Source: Nocardioides sp. (lineage in GTDB: Bacteria > Actinomycetota > Actinomycetes > Propionibacteriales > Nocardioidaceae). From it: a stretch of 5,539 nucleotides of DNA. Position 1 is the stretch's first letter; each line of letters starts with the position of its first letter. The translations under genes and the position numbers were made by a program. Where the stretch lies: contig JAJPEO010000372.1 in assembly GCA_021166815.1 (NCBI GenBank), positions 1 through 5,539 of the forward strand, given 5' to 3'. The notes under the pieces were generated by a model. It was not told the origin of the DNA. It ran no database searches and saw nothing but the letters and a program-made list of their open reading frames with translations. This document shows positions 1 through 5,539 of the stretch, piece by piece.

Positions 1-3000
1 AGGTCTTGCTGCTGCCCGTCACCGCGGCGTCGCCGAGGTAGCGGACCACGCCGCGGATCTTGCCGACCTTGCGCGCCTTGGCCAGGCGGAGCGTGGCCTT
101 GCCGTACTGGTTGAGCGTCAGCGTGTAGGTCCGGGTCTTGACCGCCCCGCGCACGGTCACCTTGACGGTGCCGCTGGGGGTGACCCTCGGGGCGAGCACG
201 GTGATGACCACCTTGGCGCGCTTGCCCTTGCGGATCTTCTTCGGTGCCTGGACCTCGATCTTCGAGGTGACCTTCGGCTGGCGACCGACCATCACGTTGA
301 CCGGGTCGGACGTGCTGGGCAGCGTGTTGGCGTCACCGGAGTACTTCGCCGTCACCGGGAAGACCCCTTCGGTGCTGAAGCCGCTCAGCGTGGCGATGGC
401 CTTGCCGTTCTCACCCACCGTCGCCGTGCCGGCGACGCGGTCACCGACCAGGAACTGGACCTCGCCCGTGGGCGCGGCCTCTCCTGCCGAGAACACCGTC
501 GCGGTCGCGGTGGTGGTCTCGCCCGGCGCGAACTGGTCGGGGTTGACCGACAGGATCGTGCTGGAGCGCTCGAGAGCACCCTCGACGGTCACCGAGTCGC
601 TCACCGTGACGGCCTCGGAGCCCGGGGTCGTCGTGGTGGACGTGGCGTTGTTGACCAGCACCTCGCGGTTGTGGGCCGTGTCGTCGACCGTCACCTGGTA
701 GGTGAAGGTCTCGACCGGACCGACCGGCGAGTTGTAGGTCGCGCAGACCACGGTGCCGTTGGTGATCACCGAGGAGGCGTCGCCGTTGTTGACCAGAGCC
801 TGACCGTTGGTGCCGTCGGCGTTCTCCATCCCGATGGTGACCGCGTCGAGCGGGCCGGTGATGTTGTCGTAGACGAACGTGTAGTCGTTGCTCTCGTCGA
901 ACTTGAAGACCTCCATGTCGTAGCTCTTGCTCGGGTCGCCCCACACGTGGACGTCGTCGAACTCGATGACCTTGAGGCTGCCGGCCGCCGCGATCGAGAC
1001 GCCCTTGTTGGTCGCCGCGTCGTAGGTGATCTCCATGTCCTGCCACAGCGGTGCCGCGACGTTGTTGGGCGCAGCCTGGTTCGGCAGCGCCTGCTGGACC
1101 CACGGCTCACCGGCGTAGTTGGCGGCCGGGTCGGAGACCAGGAAGCCGTCGTCGGTGAAGGACAGACCGGCGTACTGCTGGTCGTAGTGACCGAAGGTCG
1201 TGGTGCCGAAGGCGGTCCAGACCTTGGTGTCGCCCGTGATGCCGCTCTGCGGCGTCACGCCGTAGTCCGCGAGGTTGGTGTAGGCAGCGGCGTCCTCGAA
1301 CGGGTTGACGCAGGTGGCGTCCTGCGCACTCGTCGTGAGCTCGTAGCTGCCGGTCTTCCCGTAGGACGTGGGCATCGTCTTGGTCCACGTGATCTTGCCG
1401 TCGGCGTAGGTGGCACCGTTGGTGGCGGAGCCGTCCACGTACGTGGTGTTCGCGGGGAGCGTGTCGACGACGGTGGTGTCGTGGTCCTCCGACAGGGTGT
1501 TGGGCTGGACCTCGACGGTGTAGGTGATGACGTCGCCCGGCGTGGCGGTGTCGACGTCGGCCGTCTTGGTCACGTCGTCGGCCACCCGGCGCACCTGCAC
1601 CGGCATGACGCCGATGTTGTCGGGGTGCGACGCGTCGGTGCCCATGGTGAGGGCGCCGTACCAGACCTGCCCGGCCTCCATGGCCGCCTCGTCCCAGAAG
1701 ACCCGCACGTCGTACGGCGTCTTCTTGGCCACCGAGGCGGGACCCTCGGCACGCAGGTTGCCCTCGCTGCCGACCACCAGGGCGGTCACCAGGTCGGCCG
1801 TGTCGGCGGCGGGCGCGTCCGAGCCCTCCCAGTTCTGCACGAGGATCCACCAGTCGCCGGCCTCCGGCGCGGCGATGTCGCAGGACTCGTTGGCGGCGGC
1901 GGTGGCGCTCATGCACACCACGTTGGCCTCGGAGACCTCGCCCACGCCGACGTACATGTCGTTGTCGAGGGCAGTGGACTTCTCCAGCTTGGCCACCAGG
2001 CGGTCGGCCCCGGCCGGCACGGTGATGTGCTCGACGTGGACGCCGTTGCCGTCCCAGGGGTCGGAGTTGGTGGTGTCGGGCACGACCGAGATCTGCTTGC
2101 GCTGCTCCGGGACCAGGCCCGAGGCGGTCAGCTGCAGGTCGGACGCGGCGTTGGTCTGCAGGCCGCGGACCAGGTCGGAACCGGCGTCACGACGGGTCGT
2201 GATGTCGATCGACTTCGGCAGCACGCCGGCCGAGGGCTTGACCGCGATGGGCAGGTGCGCCGCGGGGGCGGTCGAGCCGGTGGGCGGGGTGAGCTCGAGA
2301 GTGCCGAACATCCACTCGTCGGTCGATGCGCCGTCGGCGAGGGTCGCGGTGACCGTCAGGTCGACGTCGCCTCCGTCGGTGACGGCGAACGAGGACTTGT
2401 CGACGGCCAGGCTCAGGTCCGGGCTGTCACTGGTCACGGCCGCGGTCCAGGTGCCGACACCGGTGGGGGTGCCGGTGAAGGTCCGCGTCCAGCCGCAGTC
2501 GGCCAGGCACTCGTTGTCGGCCATCGAGGCCAGGTTGAGCGTACGCACGTCGCCGCCCTTGGCCGGGTCGGCCGCGAGGTAGTCGGCCTTGGTCTCGTCG
2601 AGCACCAGGCCGGCCTTGGCCGCCTTCGTCAGGTCGATACGACCCGAACCCATGTCGAACCAGTCCGCAGCAGTGCCGTCGGAGTCTGTGATCGCCGTCT
2701 TGGCGGTCATCATCAGCGCCGACTGGCGCTCCGCGGGGGTCCAGGCCGGCTGGGCCCCGGTGAGCAGCGCCAGAGCGCCTGCGGTGTGCGGGCTGGCCAT
2801 CGAGGTGCCGGAGATGAAGTGCCACTCGACGGAGTTGTCGGTGCCCGCGGCGGCGAGGATGTCGACACCGGGGGCGGAGACCGACGGGCTGATGATCGAG
2901 GTCGCGCGGTTGGGGCCGCGGCTGGAGAACGCCGCCATGATGTCGGCGACGTCGTCACCGATGTGCTCGATGCCGCCGGAGAGCGAGGCCGAGGTGCCCG

Positions 3001-4609
3001 GGTGGGCCGCCACGAACTCCTTGAGGGTCACGCCGTCCGCGTAGGTGATGTGGACGGCCGGGACCTCGTGGGCGTCGGCGTTGATCGAGGTGCCGCTGGC
3101 CTGGTCGTTGGCGAGGATCATGCCGCTGGCACCGAGGCCCGCGACGATGGCGCCCTTCTCGACACGGCCGTTGGTGCCGCGGTCACAGATGACGATCTTG
3201 CCGGTGAAGTCGGTGCCGGGCGCGAAGCCGCCCGCCACGCACTTGCCGTTGTTGTACGGGGCAGCACCGGCGTAGACGACCGGCGAGGACGCCGCGGGGC
3301 CGGAGAAGCCGACGCCGCTGATGTCGGGGAGCGTGGCGCTGCCGTCGGTGATGGCCTGCACCTTGCCCTGCCACTGGCGGTCGTGGGTGCTGGCACCCAC
3401 CGAGGTCAGCCAGGGGGAGTCGGCCGGGCTGCCGAGGGTCGCGAAGCCGGGACCGTCGTTGCCGGCCGAGGTGGCGACGTTGACGCCCGCGGCGCGGGCG
3501 TTGAGGAACGCGAGGGCGTCGGCGTCGGTCCACGGGCTGCCCGCGGACGAGGAGCCGATCGAGTAGTTGATGACGTCGACCTCGTCGATGATCGTCTGCT
3601 CGATGGCGGCGATGATCGAGGATCCCTGGCAGCCGGCGCCGTCGCAGACGTCGTAGCCGATGACGTTGGCGTGCGGGGCGACACCGCTGATGGTCCGCGT
3701 GGCGCTGAACTCGTGGACGGTGCCCTTGGCGCTGTACGTCGTGGCCTTCACCTGGTTGCCGGCCGTGGTGCTGCCGGTGTGGCTGCCGTGGCCGTCGTCG
3801 TCGAAGTCACCGTCGTCGTTGTTGGCGACGTCGAAGTCCCAGTAGCCGATCAGCTTGTCGTTGCAGCCCCAGTTCGGGACGTACTGCGCGGTGTTGGCCG
3901 GGTCGCAGGCGCCGACGTAGTCGCCGGCTCCCCGCGGGTTGGTGTGGTCGTAGCCGTCGCCGCCCTCGGCGACCGGGACCACGTCGGCGAACGACGGGTT
4001 CGCGGGGTTGATGCCGGTGTCGATGATGCCGACGACCACGCCCTCGCCCTTGGTGCCGGTGGCGTTGGGGACGTCGCTGCCGTCCCAGATGCCGGTGGCG
4101 CCGATCCATGCCGGGCCCCGGTCGGTGTCCAGCTCGCGGGTGAAGTCGACCTGCACGGCCTTGATGCCGGGCAGCCGGGAGACCTCGAGCGCCTGGGCGC
4201 GGGTCAGCTCGACCGCCATGCCGTTGACGGCGTGGGTGTAGGAGAAGCGGACCTTCGCCGCGGCGCCGGTGATCTTCGCGATCGACCGGCGCAGCGTGGC
4301 CTGGTCGCTCGCGAGGGTCTGGGCGTAGCTCGACTCGCTCTCGGTGCGCTGGGTGGAGTCCTTGGACTTCACCAGGTCGCGCGTGGGGATCGCGGGCTTG
4401 TCGAGCTGGACGATGTAGAGCTGGCTGCCCTTGGCCTGGCCAAGGTCGAGCACGACGCCCTTGTCGCCGGAGTACGTCAGTGACGCGGTCTCCTGCTTCA
4501 GGTCGGTCCTGCTGTCGGGGTCGGCTGCGCTGGCAGCGGCTCCCAACGGCAGCAGGAGTGCGGCGGTGACGCTGGTGGCGACACCGACCGCCAGATGGCG
4601 ACGGATCAC
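1..4609 (-). CDS. Secreted S8 (subtilisin-family) serine protease with PA domain and long multidomain beta-rich tail; C-terminus cut by window edge
   Basis: An endopeptidase expected to be exported and to work outside the cell. The frame is open for 1,536 codons from GTG 4609 to the left edge, with no stop or frameshift. Seen in order: signal peptide (1 to about 28); I9-like propeptide (about 62-160); subtilase core (about 185-640) with Asp197 in GIIDTG, His274 in GHGSHTG, oxyanion Asn384 in SAGNDGPG and Ser603 in GTSMASPH; a PA insertion (about 440-540); an Fn3-like segment (about 698-780); a PPC-like beta domain (about 857-945); a DUF11-like domain (about 1010-1095); a beta-sandwich (about 1130-1290); and two Ig-like repeats (about 1347-1536). 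The full triad suggests an active enzyme. It resembles other large actinobacterial PA-subtilases; the substrate cannot be told. GTG 4609 was chosen because GGGAGA lies 5 nt upstream and the signal peptide begins at once. The visible end lies inside an Ig-like repeat, so the true C-terminus is probably close by. Confidence 0.95.
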   Translation of the reverse strand, partial: MIRRHLAVGVATSVTAALLLPLGAAASAADPDSRTDLKQETASLTYSGDKGVVLDLGQAKGSQLYIVQLDKPAIPTRDLVKSKDSTQRTESESSYAQTLASDQATLRRSIAKITGAAAKVRFSYTHAVNGMAVELTRAQALEVSRLPGIKAVQVDFTRELDTDRGPAWIGATGIWDGSDVPNATGTKGEGVVVGIIDTGINPANPSFADVVPVAEGGDGYDHTNPRGAGDYVGACDPANTAQYVPNWGCNDKLIGYWDFDVANNDDGDFDDDGHGSHTGSTTAGNQVKATTYSAKGTVHEFSATRTISGVAPHANVIGYDVCDGAGCQGSSIIAAIEQTIIDEVDVINYSIGSSSAGSPWTDADALAFLNARAAGVNVATSAGNDGPGFATLGSPADSPWLTSVGASTHDRQWQGKVQAITDGSATLPDISGVGFSGPAASSPVVYAGAAPYNNGKCVAGGFAPGTDFTGKIVICDRGTNGRVEKGAIVAGLGASGMILANDQASGTSINADAHEVPAVHITYADGVTLKEFVAAHPGTSASLSGGIEHIGDDVADIMAAFSSRGPNRATSIISPSVSAPGVDILAAAGTDNSVEWHFISGTSMASPHTAGALALLTGAQPAWTPAERQSALMMTAKTAITDSDGTAADWFDMGSGRIDLTKAAKAGLVLDETKADYLAADPAKGGDVRTLNLASMADNECLADCGWTRTFTGTPTGVGTWTAAVTSDSPDLSLAVDKSSFAVTDGGDVDLTVTATLADGASTDEWMFGTLELTPPTGSTAPAAHLPIAVKPSAGVLPKSIDITTRRDAGSDLVRGLQTNAASDLQLTASGLVPEQRKQISVVPDTTNSDPWDGNGVHVEHITVPAGADRLVAKLEKSTALDNDMYVGVGEVSEANVVCMSATAAANESCDIAAPEAGDWWILVQNWEGSDAPAADTADLVTALVVGSEGNLRAEGPASVAKKTPYDVRVFWDEAAMEAGQVWYGALTMGTDASHPDNIGVMPVQVRRVADDVTKTADVDTATPGDVITYTVEVQPNTLSEDHDTTVVDTLPANTTYVDGSATNGATYADGKITWTKTMPTSYGKTGSYELTTSAQDATCVNPFEDAAAYTNLADYGVTPQSGITGDTKVWTAFGTTTFGHYDQQYAGLSFTDDGFLVSDPAANYAGEPWVQQALPNQAAPNNVAAPLWQDMEITYDAATNKGVSIAAAGSLKVIEFDDVHVWGDPSKSYDMEVFKFDESNDYTFVYDNITGPLDAVTIGMENADGTNGQALVNNGDASSVITNGTVVCATYNSPVGPVETFTYQVTVDDTAHNREVLVNNATSTTTTPGSEAVTVSDSVTVEGALERSSTILSVNPDQFAPGETTTATATVFSAGEAAPTGEVQFLVGDRVAGTATVGENGKAIATLSGFSTEGVFPVTAKYSGDANTLPSTSDPVNVMVGRQPKVTSKIEVQAPKKIRKGKRAKVVITVLAPRVTPSGTVKVTVRGAVKTRTYTLTLNQYGKATLRLAKARKVGKIRGVVRYLGDAAVTGSSKT
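2..575 (-). repeat. Two tandem Ig-like (Big_3_5-type) repeats at the C-terminal end of the protease
   Basis: Protein-level repeats. The first (about 1347-1440) runs from STILSVNPDQFAPGE to YSGDANTLPSTSDPVNV; the second (about 1442-1536) from KVTSKIEVQAPKKIRKG to YLGDAAVTGSSKT. Both share the order charged opening strand, P-x-G-x-V strand (PTGEVQF / PSGTVKV), GKA-x-A/L-TL strand and a closing Y-x-GDA motif, as in bacterial Ig-like domains of the Big_3_5 kind. The first is neutral to acidic. The second is strongly basic, with about 23 Lys/Arg against two acidic residues. The second repeat is cut by the window edge close to its natural end. Confidence 0.7.
740..1228 (-). other. Beta-sandwich tail domain with PNNVAAPLW motif, flanked by two cysteines
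   Basis: Residues about 1128-1291 contain GHYDQQYAGLSFTDDGFLV, then QALPNQAAPNNVAAPLWQDM, then many alternating polar/hydrophobic strands ending in VVCATYNSP. From memory, similar segments with an F/YxGxxY...SxDGFL pattern and a PNNxLAPxW motif occur in the tails of other large bacterial subtilases and surface proteins, where they look like jelly-roll modules. I cannot give a firm family name or ligand. Cys1100 sits just before it and Cys1289 at its end, with no cysteine between them, so a disulfide closing the domain is possible. Confidence 0.55.
2690..4057 (-). other. S8 catalytic domain with inserted PA (protease-associated) domain
   Basis: Residues about 185-640. The nucleophile region GTSMASPHTAG (Ser603), the His274 motif GHGSHTGS and the Asp197 motif VVGIIDTGINP form the charge relay; Asn384 in SAGNDGPG supplies the oxyanion hole. 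The Asp-His spacing (77 residues) is far longer than in compact subtilisins (32) because of a loop with two cysteines (235, 249) and an acidic tract. Between Asn384 and Ser603 lies a PA domain (about 440-540, 2990-3292), recognisable from GKIVICDRG, KGAIVAGLGASGMILAND and VPAVHI. It is followed by the SSRGPN and SAPGVDILAA motifs shared by PA-containing subtilases of plants and bacteria. PA domains generally shape substrate access. Confidence 0.9.
4130..4426 (-). other. Inhibitor I9-like propeptide of the S8 protease
   Basis: Residues about 62-160 begin with the beta strand SQLYIVQLDKP and end in LPGIKAVQVDFTREL, with the middle strand RFSYTHAVNGMAVELT. This strand-helix-strand pattern, ending just before the mature catalytic domain, is typical of Inhibitor_I9 prodomains. 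These assist folding, block the active site and are then removed by autocleavage. Cleavage would be expected in the stretch around DFTRELDTDRG, shortly before the GPAWIGATGIWDG segment. The domain boundaries are estimates. Confidence 0.8.
4526..4609 (-). other. Signal peptide of the S8 protease
   Basis: The first residues read VIRRHLAVGVATSV, followed by the hydrophobic run TAALLLPLGAAASAA. A positive n-region (Arg3, Arg4, His5), an alanine/leucine h-region and a small-residue c-region make a classic Sec-type signal peptide. Signal peptidase I would most likely cut after ASA28 or AA29, leaving a mature start near Ala29/Asp30. There is no lipobox cysteine and no clear twin-arginine consensus, because the two arginines are not followed by the usual FLK-like context. 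Confidence 0.85.
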
Positions 4610-4716
4610 GTGGATCTCCCTGCATGAAGAGTCCTGCCATGCAGGACCACACGGGTCGACCAGATGGTTGAGGTCCCCCGACATGTACCCGTGTGGCAGG
4701 AAAGGTGAATATGCCT
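4610..4716 (-). promoter_or_regulatory. Structured 5' leader of the protease gene with overlapping inverted repeats
   Basis: If transcription starts about 7 nt after the proposed -10 box, the protease mRNA has a leader of about 105 nt dense in inverted repeats. Stem 0 pairs 4714-4719 with 4695-4700. Stem 1 is a perfect 10-bp match of 4687-4696 with 4647-4656. Hairpin A is a perfect 7-bp stem (4631-4637 with 4641-4647) with a 3-nt loop. Hairpin B is a perfect 8-bp stem (4619-4626 with 4638-4645) with an 11-nt loop. A and B share bases and cannot coexist, and B takes in two G residues of the ribosome binding site. The motifs of common riboswitch classes that I can recall (cobalamin, TPP, glycine, c-di-AMP, SAM) were not recognised. 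The repeats are seen; any regulatory role is inferred. Confidence 0.5.
4615..4620 (-). promoter_or_regulatory. Ribosome binding site of the protease gene
   Basis: GGGAGA on the minus strand lies 5 nt before GTG 4609 (AGGGAG with 6 nt spacing is an equivalent reading). It decides the start in favour of this GTG over the in-frame ATG at 4684, which has only a weak GGGT upstream. Its two first G residues are also the 3' end of hairpin B in the leader. Confidence 0.7.
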
Positions 4717-4722
4717 GCCTGT

Positions 4723-4752
4723 TACCTATGTCACAGACAGGGGTGGTGTCAA
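4723..4752 (-). promoter_or_regulatory. Putative housekeeping sigma promoter for the protease gene
   Basis: On the minus strand TTGACA (4747-4752) matches the -35 consensus exactly and is followed after 18 bp by TAGGTA (4723-4728), a fair actinobacterial -10. The predicted start is near 4716, giving a leader of about 105 nt before GTG 4609. Its place in the intergenic gap, facing the protease, fits. The last base of the -10 hexamer departs from the TANNNT pattern, so the match is not perfect. Confidence 0.5.
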
Positions 4753-4809
4753 CGGTGCCACGGTGGTTTTTGCGCTGGGTCGTCACATTCCACCGCAAGG
4801 GGTGCCGCA

Positions 4810-4828
4810 CTCCCGACCGAGGCCGGAG
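4810..4828 (-). terminator. Possible weak terminator hairpin after the MATE gene
   Basis: About 9 nt after the MATE stop codon the minus strand reads CTCCGGC, loop CTCG, GTCGGGAG. This forms a stem of seven pairs including one G-U pair and one bulged G. There is no U tract afterwards, as is often the case in high-GC actinobacteria, so the call rests only on position and pairing. Confidence 0.3.
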
Positions 4829-4836
4829 ATCCTTCG

Positions 4837-5539
4837 TCAGGAACGACCGCCGGTGAGCAGCCACCGGTCGCTCCGGGCCCGGCCCAGCAGCACGACGCCG
4901 CGCCCCCCCATGAACACCACCACCATCGCGACCCAGACCGCCACGAGGCCGACCGCGGCGAGGGCCAGGACGACGGGTGCGTAGACCGCCAGCACCGCGA
5001 CCCCGGCCCACGCCAGGTAGGTGCCGTCCCCCGCACCGATCAGGACGCCGTCGAGGACGAACACCACACCGGCCAATGGCTGGCCAGCCGCCGCCACGAG
5101 CAGCACGGGCACCAAGAGCTCGCGTACGGCGGGATCGTCGGTGAACACGATGCCGAGCCAGGGCGAGACCGCCGCCAGGGCCAGGCCGGTGACCACCCCG
5201 CTGCCCAGTCCCCAGCGCACCATCCGGTCGGTGAGGGCGCGGGTGTGCGCCACGTCGCCCTCGCCGAGGGCCTTGCCCGTCAGGGCCTGCGCGGCGATGG
5301 CGACCGCGTCGAGGGCGAAGGCGAGGAACGACCAGAGGGTGATCGCGATCTGGTGCGTGGCGAGCTCGACGCCGGAGTCCGACCCGGCGAGGGTGACGGC
5401 GTACGTCCCGGCCAGGATCGCCGCGCGCAGCGCCAGGGTCCGCACCACCAGGCCGATGGCGGCGTGGGCGGAGGCGAGGATGCCGGCCCGGTCCGGCGTC
5501 AGGGGCGCGTCGTGCTCACGCGCGGCGCGGACGACGACC
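4837..5539 (-). CDS. MATE-family efflux transporter, DinF-like branch; C-terminal half only
   Basis: An inner-membrane antiporter that in this family expels drugs or other cationic and aromatic compounds in exchange for Na+ or H+. The frame is open from the right edge to TGA at 4837-4839, giving 233 residues, about half of the usual 440-460, so the N-terminal half lies outside the window. It has about six hydrophobic segments, matching transmembrane helices 7-12. Telling stretches are ATHQIAITLWSFLAFALDA followed by VAIAAQALTGKALGEGD, the loop between helices typical of DinF-like MATE proteins, and VVFVLDGVLIGAGDGTYLA further on. A GTG at 5448 could be read as a start, but the frame continues upstream with typical family sequence (DRAGILASAHAAIGLV), so that GTG is internal. 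Substrate cannot be predicted. It lies on the same strand 227 bp upstream of the protease; the gap and separate promoter argue against a tight operon. Confidence 0.9.
   Translation of the reverse strand, partial: VVVRAAREHDAPLTPDRAGILASAHAAIGLVVRTLALRAAILAGTYAVTLAGSDSGVELATHQIAITLWSFLAFALDAVAIAAQALTGKALGEGDVAHTRALTDRMVRWGLGSGVVTGLALAAVSPWLGIVFTDDPAVRELLVPVLLVAAAGQPLAGVVFVLDGVLIGAGDGTYLAWAGVAVLAVYAPVVLALAAVGLVAVWVAMVVVFMGGRGVVLLGRARSDRWLLTGGRS

Noticed and set aside
138..701. A 187-codon plus-strand open frame rich in Thr, Val and Ser
   Set aside because: It is antisense to the Ig-like repeats, whose alternating codons give a pseudo-beta-strand look; there is no start context and the opposite strand is clearly coding.
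1524..2582. A 352-codon plus-strand open frame
   Set aside because: It lies wholly antisense to the protease tail, is rich in Ser/Thr/Ala/Arg without domains, and has no convincing ribosome binding site; a high-GC shadow.
671..4483. A 1,270-codon plus-strand open frame covering most of the window
   Set aside because: It runs in exact codon register opposite the protease gene. It is open only because that gene uses no TTA, CTA or TCA codons over this stretch, and its stop at 4481-4483 is the complement of a TCA serine codon. The translation is a low-complexity mixture of Val, Gly, Arg, Asp and His with no recognisable domain.
3807..4652. A 281-codon minus-strand open frame starting in the protease leader
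   Set aside because: It overlaps the protease in another frame, and its product is an Arg/Gly/His/Pro-rich shadow translation. It was also considered as a leader peptide (MAGLFMQGDP), but it has no early stop.
4610..4836. A known riboswitch or tRNA in the intergenic region
   Set aside because: No tRNA cloverleaf with a T-loop GGTTCAA-like motif was seen, and none of the recalled core motifs of cobalamin, TPP, glycine, SAM, c-di-AMP or ZTP riboswitches are present.
4749..5036. Open frames on either strand over the MATE gene end (4749-5036 minus, 4763-4984 plus, 4431-4856 plus)
   Set aside because: They overlap the MATE or protease coding frames or the promoter region, have Arg/Ser/Pro-rich compositions and no recognisable motifs.
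1..5539. A defence system, mobile element or biosynthetic cluster
   Set aside because: No transposase, integrase, CRISPR repeat, terminal repeats or cluster enzymes are present; the two genes are ordinary chromosomal types with matching base composition.

Overview
The window is about 70% G+C. Strong G/C bias at third codon positions, GTG starts and an almost complete lack of TTA, CTA and TCA codons point to a high-GC actinobacterium. The style of the secreted protein, with its lysine-rich Ig-like C-terminal repeats, resembles Nocardioidaceae such as Nocardioides; that placement is inference.

Two genes are supported, both on the minus strand and both cut by the window edges. At the right (4837-5539) is the C-terminal half of a MATE-family multidrug/Na+ antiporter-type membrane protein of the DinF-like branch. 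After a 227-bp intergenic region, one uninterrupted reading frame of 1,536 codons runs from a GTG at 4609 to the left edge without meeting a stop. It encodes a very large secreted subtilisin-family (S8) serine protease. Its order is signal peptide, I9-type inhibitory propeptide, catalytic domain with Asp197/His274/Ser603 and an inserted PA domain, then about 900 residues of beta-rich tail: Fn3-like, PPC-like, DUF11-like, a beta-sandwich with a PNNVAAPLW motif, and two tandem Ig-like repeats. The gene covers 83% of the window.

The intergenic region holds a weak hairpin after the MATE stop, a plausible housekeeping-type promoter (TTGACA, 18 bp, TAGGTA) and a roughly 105-nt leader packed with inverted repeats. 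Two of the leader hairpins are mutually exclusive, and one of them takes in the first bases of the protease ribosome binding site. This is the least explained structure in the window. No defence system, mobile element, CRISPR array, tRNA or rRNA was seen. The long plus-strand open frames are antisense shadows of the protease gene. The two genes show no obvious functional link beyond being neighbours on the same strand.
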